DNA of 64,000 bases from Bacteroidia bacterium 43-41 (GCA_001898165.1 MKTD01000028.1:124001-188000); one strand, 5' to 3'. Positions 45,137 through 55,526 are shown, counted from the stretch's first letter. Program-made: numbers and translations. The notes: generated by a model from the letters alone, not told the origin.

Positions 45137-46807
45137 TTAATACCGGAAACTGCTCCCTCCCAAAAACTCCCTCAACAGAGAAGTGGGCGGCAACTCCCTA
45201 TCGCCTATATAATTAAAATAGCGCAAAAATTTCAGTAAGCGGTAAGCCTCGGAATATTCTTTCACTGCACGCGGAACCTGCTGCAGCACAGGCTCAGCAT
45301 GACGACGAATAGCAGCCAGCTCATAAATCATGGCCGAGTTGAACATTACGTCGGCGTTTTCCTGATACGGGAAAATCCATTTCTCTTCGCCCCGGCGAAC
45401 ACTGTCCCATCGTGAAATAGTCTCTTGTGCGGAATATCCGCGATACCGGTTGTCGCGGATAATCCTTCGCAACAGCCGGTTATCTGCAGGCGGAATCCAG
45501 TTGTGGTTATCCAACGAGATAGACGTGAGCGCCGAAACATAGATCATAAACTTCTTATCACGTGCAATATGCTCCGTCAGCTTGGGGTTAAGCGCGTGAA
45601 TTCCCTCAACAATCAGCACGCTTTTTTTATCCATTACAAGACGGCGATTCCGGAACTCTCTTTTTCCGGTCACAAAATTGTACGATGGCAATTCAATCTC
45701 TTCCTCATTGAGCAGGGCTATTATCTGATTTTCGAAAAGCTCCAGATCGATAGCATATAACGACTCGTAATCTTTTTCACCAAAGTCGTCGAGTGGAGTC
45801 AAGTCGCGATCAATAAAATAATCGTCGAGTGAAATACCCACCGGTTTCAGCCTGTTCACGTAAAGCTGCACCTCCAATCGTTTCCTGAAAGTTGTTTTTC
45901 CGGACGATGACGGCCCCGAGATCAGCACAACCCGTAAACCATCGTTGTATCTTTCCGTGATTTCTTTTGCAATATCGGCAATTTCATTCGCCTGATAAGC
46001 TTCGGAGACTTGAATTATTTCCGAGATTTTATTTGTACGAATAGCTTTATTCAGATCGCCAACGTTATCTAACTTACTTATTTTCAGGAATTCGAGATGT
46101 TCCCTGTAAACCTTCAGCAATTTCTGCTGCGGGATGACCGGCTCCAACTCAACCGGATCCTGTCTGTTTGGAACCACAAGCAAAAAGCCGCCATTATAAG
46201 GAACAACATCAAACAGACGGAGATAGGCCGACGAAGGCAGCAGGCAACCGTAATAATAATCGATATAGTTGTCTAATTTTGAATAACGCGCATACAACAA
46301 ATCGTCAGACGTCTCAAGCAACAGCGCTTTGTCTTCCATCCTGTTTTCGCGGAACAGTTTTACCACTTCCGCTATTTCTTCTTCAACCTGAACAAACGGA
46401 ATATCAGCGTCGATAATTTCCTGCATCCGATTCTTCACCGTCAGCAATTCCTTTTCTCCTACTTTCACATCACTTTCTATATTGAAGTAGTATCCCCTCG
46501 AAACGGCGTGTTCAATATATACTTCCGAATTAGGCAGCGTATCGTCAACAGCCTTTGCCAGCACAAAGCATAACGAGCGCACATACGTGCGCATAGCAGA
46601 CGAGTCGCTGATATCTACATACTCCACTCTACGCGGACGGTAAACCTGGTACGCCAACGACTCCGTTTTGTTGTTCACTTTTGCATTCGCAACGAGATAT
46701 GGTTTTTTCACTCCGAAAACCTCGATCAGTTCTTCCAGCGAAGAACCTACTCTAACATCCTTATATTCATCGGTATTAAGACAATGAACACGAACAGTAT
46801 CAGTCAT
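45137..46807 (-). CDS. TGS-domain nucleoside kinase (uridine kinase-like)
   Basis: A 556-residue protein. The N-terminal TGS-like domain (RVHCLNTDEYKDVRVGSSLEELIE) is followed by a region like the threonyl-tRNA synthetase editing domain (YIEHAVSRGYYFNIE). A P-loop kinase forms the C-terminal half: VVLISGPSSSGKTTFRKRL (Walker A near residue 290), DDYFIDRDLTPLDDFGEKDYES and VEGIHALNP. It matches the uridine kinase-related proteins of Bacteroidetes and Firmicutes; the phosphorylated nucleoside is inferred, not shown. mnmE follows after a few bases, so they may be cotranscribed. Confidence 0.92.
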   Translation of the reverse strand: MTDTVRVHCLNTDEYKDVRVGSSLEELIEVFGVKKPYLVANAKVNNKTESLAYQVYRPRRVEYVDISDSSAMRTYVRSLCFVLAKAVDDTLPNSEVYIEHAVSRGYYFNIESDVKVGEKELLTVKNRMQEIIDADIPFVQVEEEIAEVVKLFRENRMEDKALLLETSDDLLYARYSKLDNYIDYYYGCLLPSSAYLRLFDVVPYNGGFLLVVPNRQDPVELEPVIPQQKLLKVYREHLEFLKISKLDNVGDLNKAIRTNKISEIIQVSEAYQANEIADIAKEITERYNDGLRVVLISGPSSSGKTTFRKRLEVQLYVNRLKPVGISLDDYFIDRDLTPLDDFGEKDYESLYAIDLELFENQIIALLNEEEIELPSYNFVTGKREFRNRRLVMDKKSVLIVEGIHALNPKLTEHIARDKKFMIYVSALTSISLDNHNWIPPADNRLLRRIIRDNRYRGYSAQETISRWDSVRRGEEKWIFPYQENADVMFNSAMIYELAAIRRHAEPVLQQVPRAVKEYSEAYRLLKFLRYFNYIGDRELPPTSLLREFLGGSSFRY

Positions 46808-46834
46808 ATTTTTTCAATTAATTTTTACATTTAT

Positions 46835-46865
46835 TTGCAATCATATCGATTTTAGCTATATTTGC
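46835..46865 (+). promoter_or_regulatory. Promoter of the Na/Pi cotransporter gene
   Basis: TTTG at 46835-46838 and TATATTTG at 46858-46865 are separated by 19 bases, an ideal Bacteroidetes promoter, 26 bases before the start codon at 46892. Confidence 0.7.
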
Positions 46866-46891
46866 ACGCTAATATACGCTATTTTTAGAAA

Positions 46892-48709
46892 ATGGACTAC
46901 AGTTTCTACGACTTTTTAAAGCTCATCGGCTCGTTAGCGCTCTTCCTCTACGGTATGAAAATTATGAGCGAAGGCCTGCAAAAATTAGCAGGTAATAAGC
47001 TCCGAAACATTTTGTCTGCGATGACAAAAAACCGTGTCATGGGCGTTTTAACGGGTGTTTTAATCACTGCGCTCATTCAATCTTCGTCGGCCACTACGGT
47101 TATGGTAGTGAGCTTTGTTAATGCAGGATTACTGAGTTTGGTTCAATCCATCGGAGTTATAATGGGCGCCAACATCGGGACAACGGTTACGGCGTGGATA
47201 ATCTCTCTGTTTGGGTTTGGGAAGTTTTCCATCAGCGCTCTCTCTATCCCGTTGATGGGTATTGCGCTTCCTTTGATTTTCTCCTCGAAAAACAAAAGTA
47301 AATCTATCGGTGAGTTTATCTTTGGTTTTTCATTTCTTTTTATGGGGCTCGACTTCCTGAAAGACTCAATGCCCGATCTCCAGAACAATCCCGAAGTTTT
47401 ATCGTTCGTACAGAACTTCTCCGACATGGGTATCTGGTCGGTTCTCTCTTTTCTCATGATAGGGACTGTTTTGACTATTGTTGTGCAGTCATCGAGTGCA
47501 ACAGTGGCCTTAACCCTGATTATGGCGACAAAAGGATGGATAGATTTTCCATCTGCGGCAGCAATGATCATGGGTGAAAATATCGGCACCACCATAACGG
47601 CAAATTTAGCAGCAATTCCGGCAAACATATCGGCAAAAAGAGCCGCCTTTGCCCATTTCATGTTCAACGTGCTGGGGGTCATCTGGATGTTATTCGTATT
47701 CAAGTATTTTGTAAGTATGGTGGAGAGTCTGGTGACAAACTTCGGACCTGCCAATCCGGCTGAAATGTCATCGTTTATTTCATCGCTTTCACCCGAAGAA
47801 TATTCGCAGATAACAACGCTTCCAAAATCGGAACTTTCTGCACAACTGGCATCCAAACAAGAAATGTACCTTAACTATCAGGCTTCCACGTCATACGGAT
47901 TATCGCTCTTCCACTCGTTGTTCAATATTTGCAACGTATCAATAATGATCTGGTTTGTAAATCTATACGAAAAGATATGCCTTAAGGTTATCCGTCCGAA
48001 AGCCGGAGAAGAGGAAGACGAGGAATTTGTTCTCCAGTACATCTCCACGGGGATCTTGTCAACGGCTGAGCTCTCCATTTTACAAGCCGAAAAAGAAACG
48101 GAAGTTTACGCCAAGCGGGCACGGAAAATGTTTGGATTTGTCAAGAAAATGACCAATATGGATCATAACGACAAGAAATTCCTAAAATTGTATAACCGGA
48201 TTGAGAAATACGAAGATATTTGCGACCGGATGGAAGTTGAGATCGGATCGTACTTAAGCAGGGTGTCGGAGGGAAGGCTTAGCAATCAAAGTAAAGAACA
48301 CATTCGTTCTATCCTTCGTGCCGTTACGGAGATTGAAAGTATAGCGGATTCGTGCTGTAACATCGGCCGCCATTTGAAACGGAAAATGGAAGCAGATGCT
48401 GTTTTTGATGAAAACGTCCTTGCCAACATCAACTCGATGTATGCATTATTGGACAAGGCACACGAGAACATGCAATTGATGCTGAAGAATCAACGAATTT
48501 CGGAAAAAGAGCTACACGAAAGCCAGGAGATAGAAAATACCATCAATGAGAAGCGGAACTTACTGAAACGAAAAAATGTGGAAGACCTGAACGATAACCG
48601 GTATTCTTACCAGAACGGTGTTTTCTACATGGACATTGTTTCGGAATGCGAACGGATGGGTGACTACATTATCAACGTGATTGAATCACTGAAAGTGAAA
48701 CCGGATTGA
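46892..48709 (+). CDS. Na/Pi cotransporter family protein with PhoU-like domain
   Basis: A 605-residue protein. Two inverted membrane repeats each carry a QSSSAT motif (TALIQSSSATTVMVVSFVNAGLL and IVVQSSSATVALTLIMA), and each is followed by a MGxNIGTT segment (GANIGTTVTAWI, GENIGTTITANL): the signature of type II sodium-phosphate cotransporters. After residue about 390 the cytoplasmic tail is helical and PhoU-like (LKLYNRIEKYEDICDRMEVEIG ... SECERMGDYIINVIESL). It likely imports phosphate with Na+ and may be regulated by the tail. It has its own promoter. Confidence 0.94.
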   Translation: MDYSFYDFLKLIGSLALFLYGMKIMSEGLQKLAGNKLRNILSAMTKNRVMGVLTGVLITALIQSSSATTVMVVSFVNAGLLSLVQSIGVIMGANIGTTVTAWIISLFGFGKFSISALSIPLMGIALPLIFSSKNKSKSIGEFIFGFSFLFMGLDFLKDSMPDLQNNPEVLSFVQNFSDMGIWSVLSFLMIGTVLTIVVQSSSATVALTLIMATKGWIDFPSAAAMIMGENIGTTITANLAAIPANISAKRAAFAHFMFNVLGVIWMLFVFKYFVSMVESLVTNFGPANPAEMSSFISSLSPEEYSQITTLPKSELSAQLASKQEMYLNYQASTSYGLSLFHSLFNICNVSIMIWFVNLYEKICLKVIRPKAGEEEDEEFVLQYISTGILSTAELSILQAEKETEVYAKRARKMFGFVKKMTNMDHNDKKFLKLYNRIEKYEDICDRMEVEIGSYLSRVSEGRLSNQSKEHIRSILRAVTEIESIADSCCNIGRHLKRKMEADAVFDENVLANINSMYALLDKAHENMQLMLKNQRISEKELHESQEIENTINEKRNLLKRKNVEDLNDNRYSYQNGVFYMDIVSECERMGDYIINVIESLKVKPD

Positions 48710-48735
48710 TATTCGTATTTAAATAGACAAGGGTA

Positions 48736-49083
48736 ATGATGAAGGAAAACGACTGGAAAAAACGATTGAATATTGTTTATTCAACCAATCCCGATTACCA
48801 CTATCAAGGCGGGGAAACGGAAGAGGAGCCCACACTTCCCAAAGAAAAACAAATGTTGCGCGTAAGTCTCGATAAACGAAACAGGAAAGGCAAAGCCGTT
48901 ACATTAATTACCGGATTTACAGGAACGGACGAAGATTTGGAAATATTGGGGAAACTGCTGAAAACAAAATGCGGTGTGGGCGGATCGGCCAAGGACGGCG
49001 AAATTATCGTCCAGGGCGACCACCGGCAAAAAGTGCTTGAGATACTTCAAAAAGAGGGGTATGCAAAATCGCGCGTCATCTGA
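48736..49083 (+). CDS. SUI1/eIF1-like translation factor (YciH type)
   Basis: A 115-residue protein whose C-terminal part is the SUI1 fold: LRVSLDKRNRKGKAVTLITGFTG, then LGKLLKTKCGVGGSAKDGEIIVQGDHRQKVLEIL. The family is the bacterial counterpart of eIF1, thought to act on start-site fidelity. It ends inside the start of the helicase gene with a 23-base overlap. Confidence 0.92.
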   Translation: MMKENDWKKRLNIVYSTNPDYHYQGGETEEEPTLPKEKQMLRVSLDKRNRKGKAVTLITGFTGTDEDLEILGKLLKTKCGVGGSAKDGEIIVQGDHRQKVLEILQKEGYAKSRVI

Positions 49084-52000
49084 CTTCAACCACCTGCTGC
49101 TTATAAAGGCTTCCGCCGGATCGGGAAAAACACACCGGCTGACCGGTGAGTACCTGCGTTTGCTTTTTTCTGCCGAAAATCAATACAAACACATCCTGGC
49201 CGTCACCTTCACCAATAAGGCTACGGATGAGATGAAATCGCGCATCGTAAAAGAATTATACAAACTCTCCAAAGGCGAAGAATCAGATCACAGTGAAGAC
49301 CTGATGGGACAATTCCGTATCCCGGAAACCCAAATCAGGGAGAGGGCTACAACCATTCTCGAAAACATCCTTCACGATTACTCCGCTTTTTCCATCAGCA
49401 CCATCGATCGGTTCTTCCAACAGACAATGCGTGCTTTTACCCGCGAAATGGGCCTGTCGGGAGGTTACAAACTGGAACTCGACGAGAGCTTTGTGCTGGC
49501 ACAAATTATCGATCTGATGATTTTTGAACTGGATAAGCCGCAAAACAAAGAACTCTCCGGATGGATCCTCGATTATATGAAACATCAGATTGAGGACGGG
49601 AAAAGCTGGAACATAAAACAAAACATCGCCAAACTGGCCGGGCAACTTTTCAACGAGAAATATAAGCTGTTGCCGAAAGACGATAAGTTGAAGATTGAAG
49701 ACAAAAAACAGCTGGACGATTACCGACAGACATTGCTGAAAATCATCCGGTCGTGGGAAAATGAGATGAAATCCATCGGCATTCGCGCTCTCAACCTGAT
49801 GGAAAGATTCGGGCTGAACTACACCGATTTCAAATACGGCAAGAACTCCGGCTTCCTGGCTTTCGTCAAAATGGCCGATGGAGATTTCAAGGAGCCGTCG
49901 CCGCGTTTTTTTAGCCGTGCCGATAACCCGGAAGATTGGACAACAGCAAAAAATGAAAAAAGGCCGGCCATAGAATCTGCTTATTCCGAAGGGTTGAACG
50001 ATTGCGTGAAGCAGGCTGTAAACCTGTTCGAAAACAACCTGTTTTATAATACCGCCAAGAGCATTCTACTAAACTACCACACACTGGGAATCCTTAACGA
50101 CATACGAAACCGCTTGCAAGAATATCAACGGGAAAACAATACCCTTTTCCTTTCCGATACAACCGAACTTCTGAACAAAATTATTTCCGATAGCGAGTCG
50201 CCCTTTGTTTACGAAAAAACCGGCACACGCATCAACAATTATATGCTCGATGAGTTCCAGGACACATCATCCATGCAATGGCAAAATTTCAAACCGTTAA
50301 TCAAAGAAAGTTTAGATAGCGGACATTTCAATCTGATTGTCGGGGATGTGAAGCAAAGCATATACCGTTGGCGGAACTCCGATTGGGAATTGCTCGAAAG
50401 CCGGATTCCGCAGGACTTCGGCGAAAACGCCATCCGCAACGATGTGCTCGATACGAACTGGCGGAGCGACTCCAACATCGTGAATTTTAATAATTCCGTC
50501 TTCTCCGCCGCCGCAGAAATCTTGCAAAACGATTTTAATGTCTCGTCAGAATTACAAGAAAATCCCAACCGAAAAATAACGGAAGCTTACCAACATGTCT
50601 TGCAGCATATTCCGTTGGATAAAAATCCGGACGGGGGATACGTCAAAATCTCGTTTCTCGACACATCCGACAAAGAAAACGACTGGAAATCGCAAGCATT
50701 GGAGCAGCTTCCGATCGAAATTGAACGCTTGCAAGACCAGGGATTCGCCTTAAGAGACATAGCCATTTTGGTGCGAAAAAACGACGAAGCCATACAGGTT
50801 GCCGAAACACTGCTGAACTACAAAGAAAAGAACCCCCAATCCGGTTACCGGTACGACATTATTTCAAACGAAGCGCTTGTCATCGGCAATGCGCAAAGCG
50901 TAAAAGCCGCCATTGCCCTGCTTCGCTATTTCCAGAACCGTAACGAGGAGACCCGCCGGATGCTTGCCGTGTATGAGTACTACCGGTTTCATCGGGGTAC
51001 ATTGCCCGAAAAGGCTATCGGTAATTATTTTGACGAGGGAGTGAAAGATTTTCCTGAAGAAATCAAAACAGAGCTAAACCGTATTTCTACACTGCCTTTC
51101 TACGAGATGATCGAAGCTTTTTTTGCGATGAGTGCAGATGCGCTCAATGAAAAAGAAAACGCTTATGTACAAGCATTTCTGGATATTGTACTGAAATTCA
51201 GCACGGAAGCTTCGTCGAACATAAATGATTTTCTGGACTGGTGGGACGAAAAAGGATCTGCAAAAACACTTTTTTCGCCCGACGAACAAGATGCTATCCG
51301 GCTGGTTACCATACATAAATCTAAAGGATTGGGATTTGGTGCAGTTATTCTGCCGTTTTTAAAATGGGACATTGATCACGCCGGTAGTATGGGCCCTGTT
51401 TTGTGGTGTAAACCCACAGTGGAGCCATTCAATGCACTTGGGATATTGCCCTTGCAATACAAAAGTTCACTCGAAAGCACCATCTTCAAAGAGGATTACC
51501 TGAAGGAAAAGCTATACACATACATAGATAACCTGAATTTGCTTTATGTGGCTTTCACGCGCGCCAAAAACCGCATAGTGGCCTTTGCTCCAAAACCGGT
51601 TAAAGATTCCGTAAGCGACGTCTCTTCGTTGTTGTGGAAAACGCTGAAGTCAACCGGGTTGTGTAATTATCTGGAGGAACAGGAAAACAGTACACTTTTC
51701 GAGTTGGGAAGCCCTGTCCCGCTCGAGCATAAGACAGAAAGAAAAACGCCCCGGAAGCTGGATTCGGGAAAATGGCAATCCATCCCGTTCAATAACCGGT
51801 TGAAGTTGCGGCTAAATTCCATCGGTTTTTTCTCCGATGACGGAAGCCGTGCCTACGGAACGCTGATGCACGAAATCATCAGCAACATACAGACCATTGA
51901 CAATTTGGACGATGCTATCGAAGCAAAATACATTTCGGGTGAAATTGATGCCGACAAAAAAATCGAAGTAACGGCACTGCTTACCCGTATTTTATCCGAT

Positions 52001-52267
52001 CCCAAAGTTGCTGAATGGTATTCGGGAAAATATCACGTTATCAATGAAACGCAGGTGCTTCATCCGGCTTTCGGCTTTAGCCGGCCCGACAGGGTAATGA
52101 TTGGAAACAACGAAGCCATCGTGGTGGATTATAAGTTTGGCGAAGCGGAAGAAGAGAAATACAAACGCCAGGTGCAACATTATATCAGGTTAATAAAAGA
52201 GATGGGATACAATAATGTAAAAGGATTCGTGTTTTATGTAAAAATGGGGAAAGTGATTGAGATTTAA
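49061..52267 (+). CDS. UvrD-type helicase-nuclease (AddA/RecB-like)
   Basis: A 1068-residue superfamily 1 helicase fused to a nuclease. Motif I is LLIKASAGSGKTHRL near residue 16, motif Ia AVTFTNKATDEMKSRI, motif II LDEFQDTSSMQW, motif III GDVKQSIYRWR, motif V VTIHKSKGLGFGAVILPF and motif VI LLYVAFTRAKNR. The C-terminal PD-(D/E)XK nuclease shows YGTLMHEI and EAIVVDYKFGEAEEEKYKRQV. It resembles AddA, which processes double-strand breaks together with AddB; addB is not in the window. ATG 49061 is used because upstream codons overlap the SUI1 gene in another frame. Confidence 0.92.
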   Translation: MQNRASSDFNHLLLIKASAGSGKTHRLTGEYLRLLFSAENQYKHILAVTFTNKATDEMKSRIVKELYKLSKGEESDHSEDLMGQFRIPETQIRERATTILENILHDYSAFSISTIDRFFQQTMRAFTREMGLSGGYKLELDESFVLAQIIDLMIFELDKPQNKELSGWILDYMKHQIEDGKSWNIKQNIAKLAGQLFNEKYKLLPKDDKLKIEDKKQLDDYRQTLLKIIRSWENEMKSIGIRALNLMERFGLNYTDFKYGKNSGFLAFVKMADGDFKEPSPRFFSRADNPEDWTTAKNEKRPAIESAYSEGLNDCVKQAVNLFENNLFYNTAKSILLNYHTLGILNDIRNRLQEYQRENNTLFLSDTTELLNKIISDSESPFVYEKTGTRINNYMLDEFQDTSSMQWQNFKPLIKESLDSGHFNLIVGDVKQSIYRWRNSDWELLESRIPQDFGENAIRNDVLDTNWRSDSNIVNFNNSVFSAAAEILQNDFNVSSELQENPNRKITEAYQHVLQHIPLDKNPDGGYVKISFLDTSDKENDWKSQALEQLPIEIERLQDQGFALRDIAILVRKNDEAIQVAETLLNYKEKNPQSGYRYDIISNEALVIGNAQSVKAAIALLRYFQNRNEETRRMLAVYEYYRFHRGTLPEKAIGNYFDEGVKDFPEEIKTELNRISTLPFYEMIEAFFAMSADALNEKENAYVQAFLDIVLKFSTEASSNINDFLDWWDEKGSAKTLFSPDEQDAIRLVTIHKSKGLGFGAVILPFLKWDIDHAGSMGPVLWCKPTVEPFNALGILPLQYKSSLESTIFKEDYLKEKLYTYIDNLNLLYVAFTRAKNRIVAFAPKPVKDSVSDVSSLLWKTLKSTGLCNYLEEQENSTLFELGSPVPLEHKTERKTPRKLDSGKWQSIPFNNRLKLRLNSIGFFSDDGSRAYGTLMHEIISNIQTIDNLDDAIEAKYISGEIDADKKIEVTALLTRILSDPKVAEWYSGKYHVINETQVLHPAFGFSRPDRVMIGNNEAIVVDYKFGEAEEEKYKRQVQHYIRLIKEMGYNNVKGFVFYVKMGKVIEI

Positions 52268-52322
52268 AGTTTTTCACTTTTAGTTTTTCATTCTTTTGTC
52301 TTGTGTCTTGGCTTAATAAATT

Positions 52323-52697
52323 ATGCTGAAAGAAATTCTATATGTGGGATTGGGTGGTGGAACCGGCAGTATATTGCGGTTCCTTACATCGAAAATCGTG
52401 ACGCAGTATGCACACGGCTATTTTCTGTTTTTAGGAACATTCACCGCAAACATTATCGGGTGTTTCCTTATAGGGATTTTATCGGGATGGATGCTCGCCA
52501 ATCAACCAGATAATCAATCGTTCAGGCTGCTTTTTATCGTCGGATTCTGTGGTGGATATACCACATTTTCGGCTTTTGCGTTTGAGAATCTCAGGTTACT
52601 GGAACTCGGCCAATGGACGCTATTTTTGGGATACACTCTATTCAGCGTTGTTCTGGGAATTTTTGCTGCCTGGGCGGGAATGAAAATTGCCAATTGA
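52323..52697 (+). CDS. crcB: Fluoride efflux channel CrcB/Fluc
   Basis: A 124-residue four-helix membrane protein. LYVGLGGGTGSILRFLTSKI, TFTANIIGCFLIGIL and GFCGGYTTFSAFAFENLRLL are the Fluc signatures, including the conserved Asn and the phenylalanine-box TTFSAFAFE. It exports fluoride as a dual-topology dimer in the inner membrane. No fluoride riboswitch is visible in the 55-base gap upstream. The following hydrolase gene starts 22 bases after its stop. Confidence 0.95.
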   Translation: MLKEILYVGLGGGTGSILRFLTSKIVTQYAHGYFLFLGTFTANIIGCFLIGILSGWMLANQPDNQSFRLLFIVGFCGGYTTFSAFAFENLRLLELGQWTLFLGYTLFSVVLGIFAAWAGMKIAN

Positions 52698-52719
52698 CTT
52701 AAAAAAATTCAAGAATACT

Positions 52720-53805
52720 ATGAACAATTCATTTAAATTTTTTTTAATCGGCTTATTTACAGCCGTAAACACCGTAAGTATTTCAGCCCAGTCCGATTCT
52801 TTGCTGAAAGAAATCAACTCGTTAAAACAGACGGTAAACGATTATCAGCATCGTTTTGATGTGCTGGAAAAGCAGATCGACGACCTGATGTGGTTCCGCA
52901 GGCTGGAAGACATCGCCCACGTCGATAAAGTGCGGTTAACCGGCACACCGCGGTGGAAGCCAAAAGACCAGGACGACCGTTTCGCGGGCAATAAACTGCA
53001 GTTTTATGCCTATGTGTTCATCCCCAAAGATGTGGATATCAACAAGAAATATCCGCTTATCGTTCTGCCGCACAGCGGGGTCCATGCCAATTTTTCCACC
53101 TACTACGTCCATATCGTGCGCGAGCTGATTGCTCAGGAATACGTGGTGGTATCGGCGGAATACCGGGGCAGCACGGGTTACGGAAAGGCCACATATGAGA
53201 ACATCGATTACGGTGGACGCGAAAACGACGATGTACTGGAGAGTCGGAACTATATGATTGAAAATTATAGTTTTATAGACTCCACCCGCGTAGGGGTAGT
53301 CGGATGGAGTCACGGCGGAATGATCGCCCTGATGCAGATTCTCCAGCACGGCGATAAATATCAATGTGCTTTTGCCGGAGTGCCCGTAAGCGATTTGGAA
53401 AATCGGCTGACGTCGCACGATAAAAGCTATACGGCGTACTTTACAGCACCGCATCACATTGGCGAAAGTATCCAGGAGAATCCCGGAGAATACGCACGGC
53501 GCTCCCCCACCCACTATGCCGGGAACCTGAACAAGCCGTTACTGATACACACCAATACTAATGATAATGATGTTTATGTGGAGGAAGTGAAACTGATGAT
53601 CGACACGCTCAAGAAATACGACAAAGAGTTCGAATACAAAATCTTTCAGGATGCCTCCGGCGGGCACGGTTTCGACCGTATCGACAGCAAGGAGGCCACC
53701 GATATCCGGTTCACTATACACAAATTTCTGGAGCGTTACCTGAGTCCGGCCAAACCGTTTAAATCTACTCAGGAAATGCGCATGGCTGCATATGGGTTTA
53801 ATTAG
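52720..53805 (+). CDS. Exported S9-type alpha/beta hydrolase (prolyl oligopeptidase family)
   Basis: A 361-residue protein with a signal peptide (FKFFLIGLFTAVNTVSISAQ), a short coiled-coil segment (about residues 25-55, LKEINSLKQTVNDYQHRFDVLEKQIDDL) and an S9 hydrolase domain. The nucleophile serine is in VGWSHGGMIALM, the acid is probably in TNTNDNDVYVEEV, and the histidine is in SGGHGFDR. YRGSTGYGKATYENIDYGGRENDDV is the S9 pre-nucleophile region. It lacks the N-terminal beta-propeller of true prolyl oligopeptidases, so it may be a dipeptidase or esterase. ATG 52720 gives the signal peptide. Confidence 0.9.
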   Translation: MNNSFKFFLIGLFTAVNTVSISAQSDSLLKEINSLKQTVNDYQHRFDVLEKQIDDLMWFRRLEDIAHVDKVRLTGTPRWKPKDQDDRFAGNKLQFYAYVFIPKDVDINKKYPLIVLPHSGVHANFSTYYVHIVRELIAQEYVVVSAEYRGSTGYGKATYENIDYGGRENDDVLESRNYMIENYSFIDSTRVGVVGWSHGGMIALMQILQHGDKYQCAFAGVPVSDLENRLTSHDKSYTAYFTAPHHIGESIQENPGEYARRSPTHYAGNLNKPLLIHTNTNDNDVYVEEVKLMIDTLKKYDKEFEYKIFQDASGGHGFDRIDSKEATDIRFTIHKFLERYLSPAKPFKSTQEMRMAAYGFN

Positions 53806-53811
53806 GGCGAG

Positions 53812-55521
53812 TTACTTTTTGTCGGAATTGCTCTTTTTCGTCGTAATCATTATTACTCTATTCCTTCCTTCTCCACCGTAAATTTCGTTTGTCGATTTAC
53901 CTTTCAAAACATCTATCGATTCAATCTCAGCAGGTTTAAGAGTATTCAAATCAAAATCTCTCGGCATCTCCTTTCCGTCGATAATAATCAACAGACTATC
54001 CGGTTTAAAATGCAAGGAAGAATTTTCCGGTTTTTTCGTTGTAATCAATACCACACCGTTTTTTCCGTCTTCACCGTAAAGGGATGTAGATGCTTCGTTC
54101 TTTAAAACGCTTACCGCATCAATTTTCTCAGTGTTGATTTTCTGCATATCTTCATGGGAAATTTGTTTTCCATCCACGACATACAATGGCCGCTTTCCGC
54201 TCAGGGTACTGATGCCGATAACTTCTTTACTTTCTTTTGACTTATCTTCAACATCTTGCATTATTCCCTGAAATGATCTCATAGCTCCAACTCCCACCGT
54301 TATTACCTCATCGGGCCGAAGGACAATAACCAAATTATCTTCCGCTTTTTCAACCACATATTCAGCCGATTTATAATTAATCATTGAAAACACCAGCGTA
54401 CTCCCCTTATCCACTTTGAGCACAAATTTCCCTTGTGAATCGGTGATGGTTCCTATGTTGGTCCCTTTTACGGCAATTGAAGCACCCATTATAACGCCCT
54501 GATTGTCTTTTACATAACCAGACACAACAATTTTAGACTGGTTATCATCAGCGCGACTTCTGATATCGCGATCTTCCACTTGCGCGGTTATTTTTTCCGC
54601 AACAGTCCCAATGGTTTCCGCCGATTCTTTTTCCACAGCTTTCGCGTTCAGCTTCGAAACCGAAAGTACGATCATTGCCAGGAACAGTATGGGAAGCGCC
54701 GCCATATAGTTCCATTTCATTCGCTTGTTTGTTTTGTTTTTCTTCATCATGATAATTCGTTTGTGCAAATCGCGTTGACGGAAATTGTTCGCCAGAGCAA
54801 ATTTATATTCGCCTACGCTTTTGCGGATTAATAAAAGTTGATATTGTTTAGCATCAATGCCGGAGAGAAGCACCTGTTCGTCTGCCTGATACTCGTGGAC
54901 CGACTGAATTTCCCGGCGCAGCAGCCATGAGAAAGGGTTAAACCAGAATATACAAGTGAAAATATCGAGAAAGACCATATCAAACGAGTGCCGTAAACGG
55001 ATGTGTGCCCTTTCGTGGCGGATCACCGCCCGGTTGTCGGCCGGCAGTCCTTTACACGGCAAAACGATATACTTCACCCAGCTGAATGGCGAGATATCCT
55101 TGTCAGTCATGCACAAAACGGTATTGTCGGCAAGCGTTTGTCTTTCCGACTTTCGGATGATAGCGGCGATTTGACCCAATCCGATCAGATAGCGGACAAG
55201 TGCGAAAAGAAATCCCGCAGCAAACAGAACTATCAAAATCTGCATCCATGGAATCTCTACCGGCGGTTGCGTTTCCACAAATTCAGTGACGGGAATGGAA
55301 GAAAGATCCGCCAGAAACGTTTCGGTAACCGGATCCGTTTTTTTCTCCGGAATAAGGTGAAAATGGAAAAGCGGAAGCAGGAATACCGTCAGCACTATGA
55401 ATATCAGCAAAATACGGTTGATATGGTGAAACGTGCTTCCGGCAAGAAAAAGCTTGTAAAAGCCATAAAATAGTGCCATTAAAACGGATGCGCGAAGCAG
55501 GTAATAGAGAAAAAGTTCCAT
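53812..55521 (-). CDS. M56 (BlaR1-like) metallopeptidase with TonB-plug-like repeats
   Basis: A 569-residue protein. Four membrane helices fall within residues 1-110 and near 265-285, and the zinc site is RHERAHIRLRHSFD (HExxH). After the last helix an extracytoplasmic part has a carboxypeptidase-regulatory-like domain (VVSGYVKDNQGVIMGASIAVKGTNIGTI). Two TonB-plug-like units follow, each ending in an oligomer motif (IDAVSVLKNEASTSLYGEDG and IESIDVLKGKSTNEIYGGEG). M56 peptidases sense signals and inactivate the cognate BlaI repressor; that gene lies upstream with a six-base gap. Beta-lactam sensing is not implied, as no PBP-like sensor domain is present. Confidence 0.9.
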   Translation of the reverse strand: MELFLYYLLRASVLMALFYGFYKLFLAGSTFHHINRILLIFIVLTVFLLPLFHFHLIPEKKTDPVTETFLADLSSIPVTEFVETQPPVEIPWMQILIVLFAAGFLFALVRYLIGLGQIAAIIRKSERQTLADNTVLCMTDKDISPFSWVKYIVLPCKGLPADNRAVIRHERAHIRLRHSFDMVFLDIFTCIFWFNPFSWLLRREIQSVHEYQADEQVLLSGIDAKQYQLLLIRKSVGEYKFALANNFRQRDLHKRIIMMKKNKTNKRMKWNYMAALPILFLAMIVLSVSKLNAKAVEKESAETIGTVAEKITAQVEDRDIRSRADDNQSKIVVSGYVKDNQGVIMGASIAVKGTNIGTITDSQGKFVLKVDKGSTLVFSMINYKSAEYVVEKAEDNLVIVLRPDEVITVGVGAMRSFQGIMQDVEDKSKESKEVIGISTLSGKRPLYVVDGKQISHEDMQKINTEKIDAVSVLKNEASTSLYGEDGKNGVVLITTKKPENSSLHFKPDSLLIIIDGKEMPRDFDLNTLKPAEIESIDVLKGKSTNEIYGGEGRNRVIMITTKKSNSDKK

Positions 55522-55526
55522 GGCGA

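Noticed and set aside
52268-52322. Possible fluoride riboswitch before crcB
   Set aside because: The gap is only 55 bases, T-rich, and lacks the conserved fluoride aptamer sequences.
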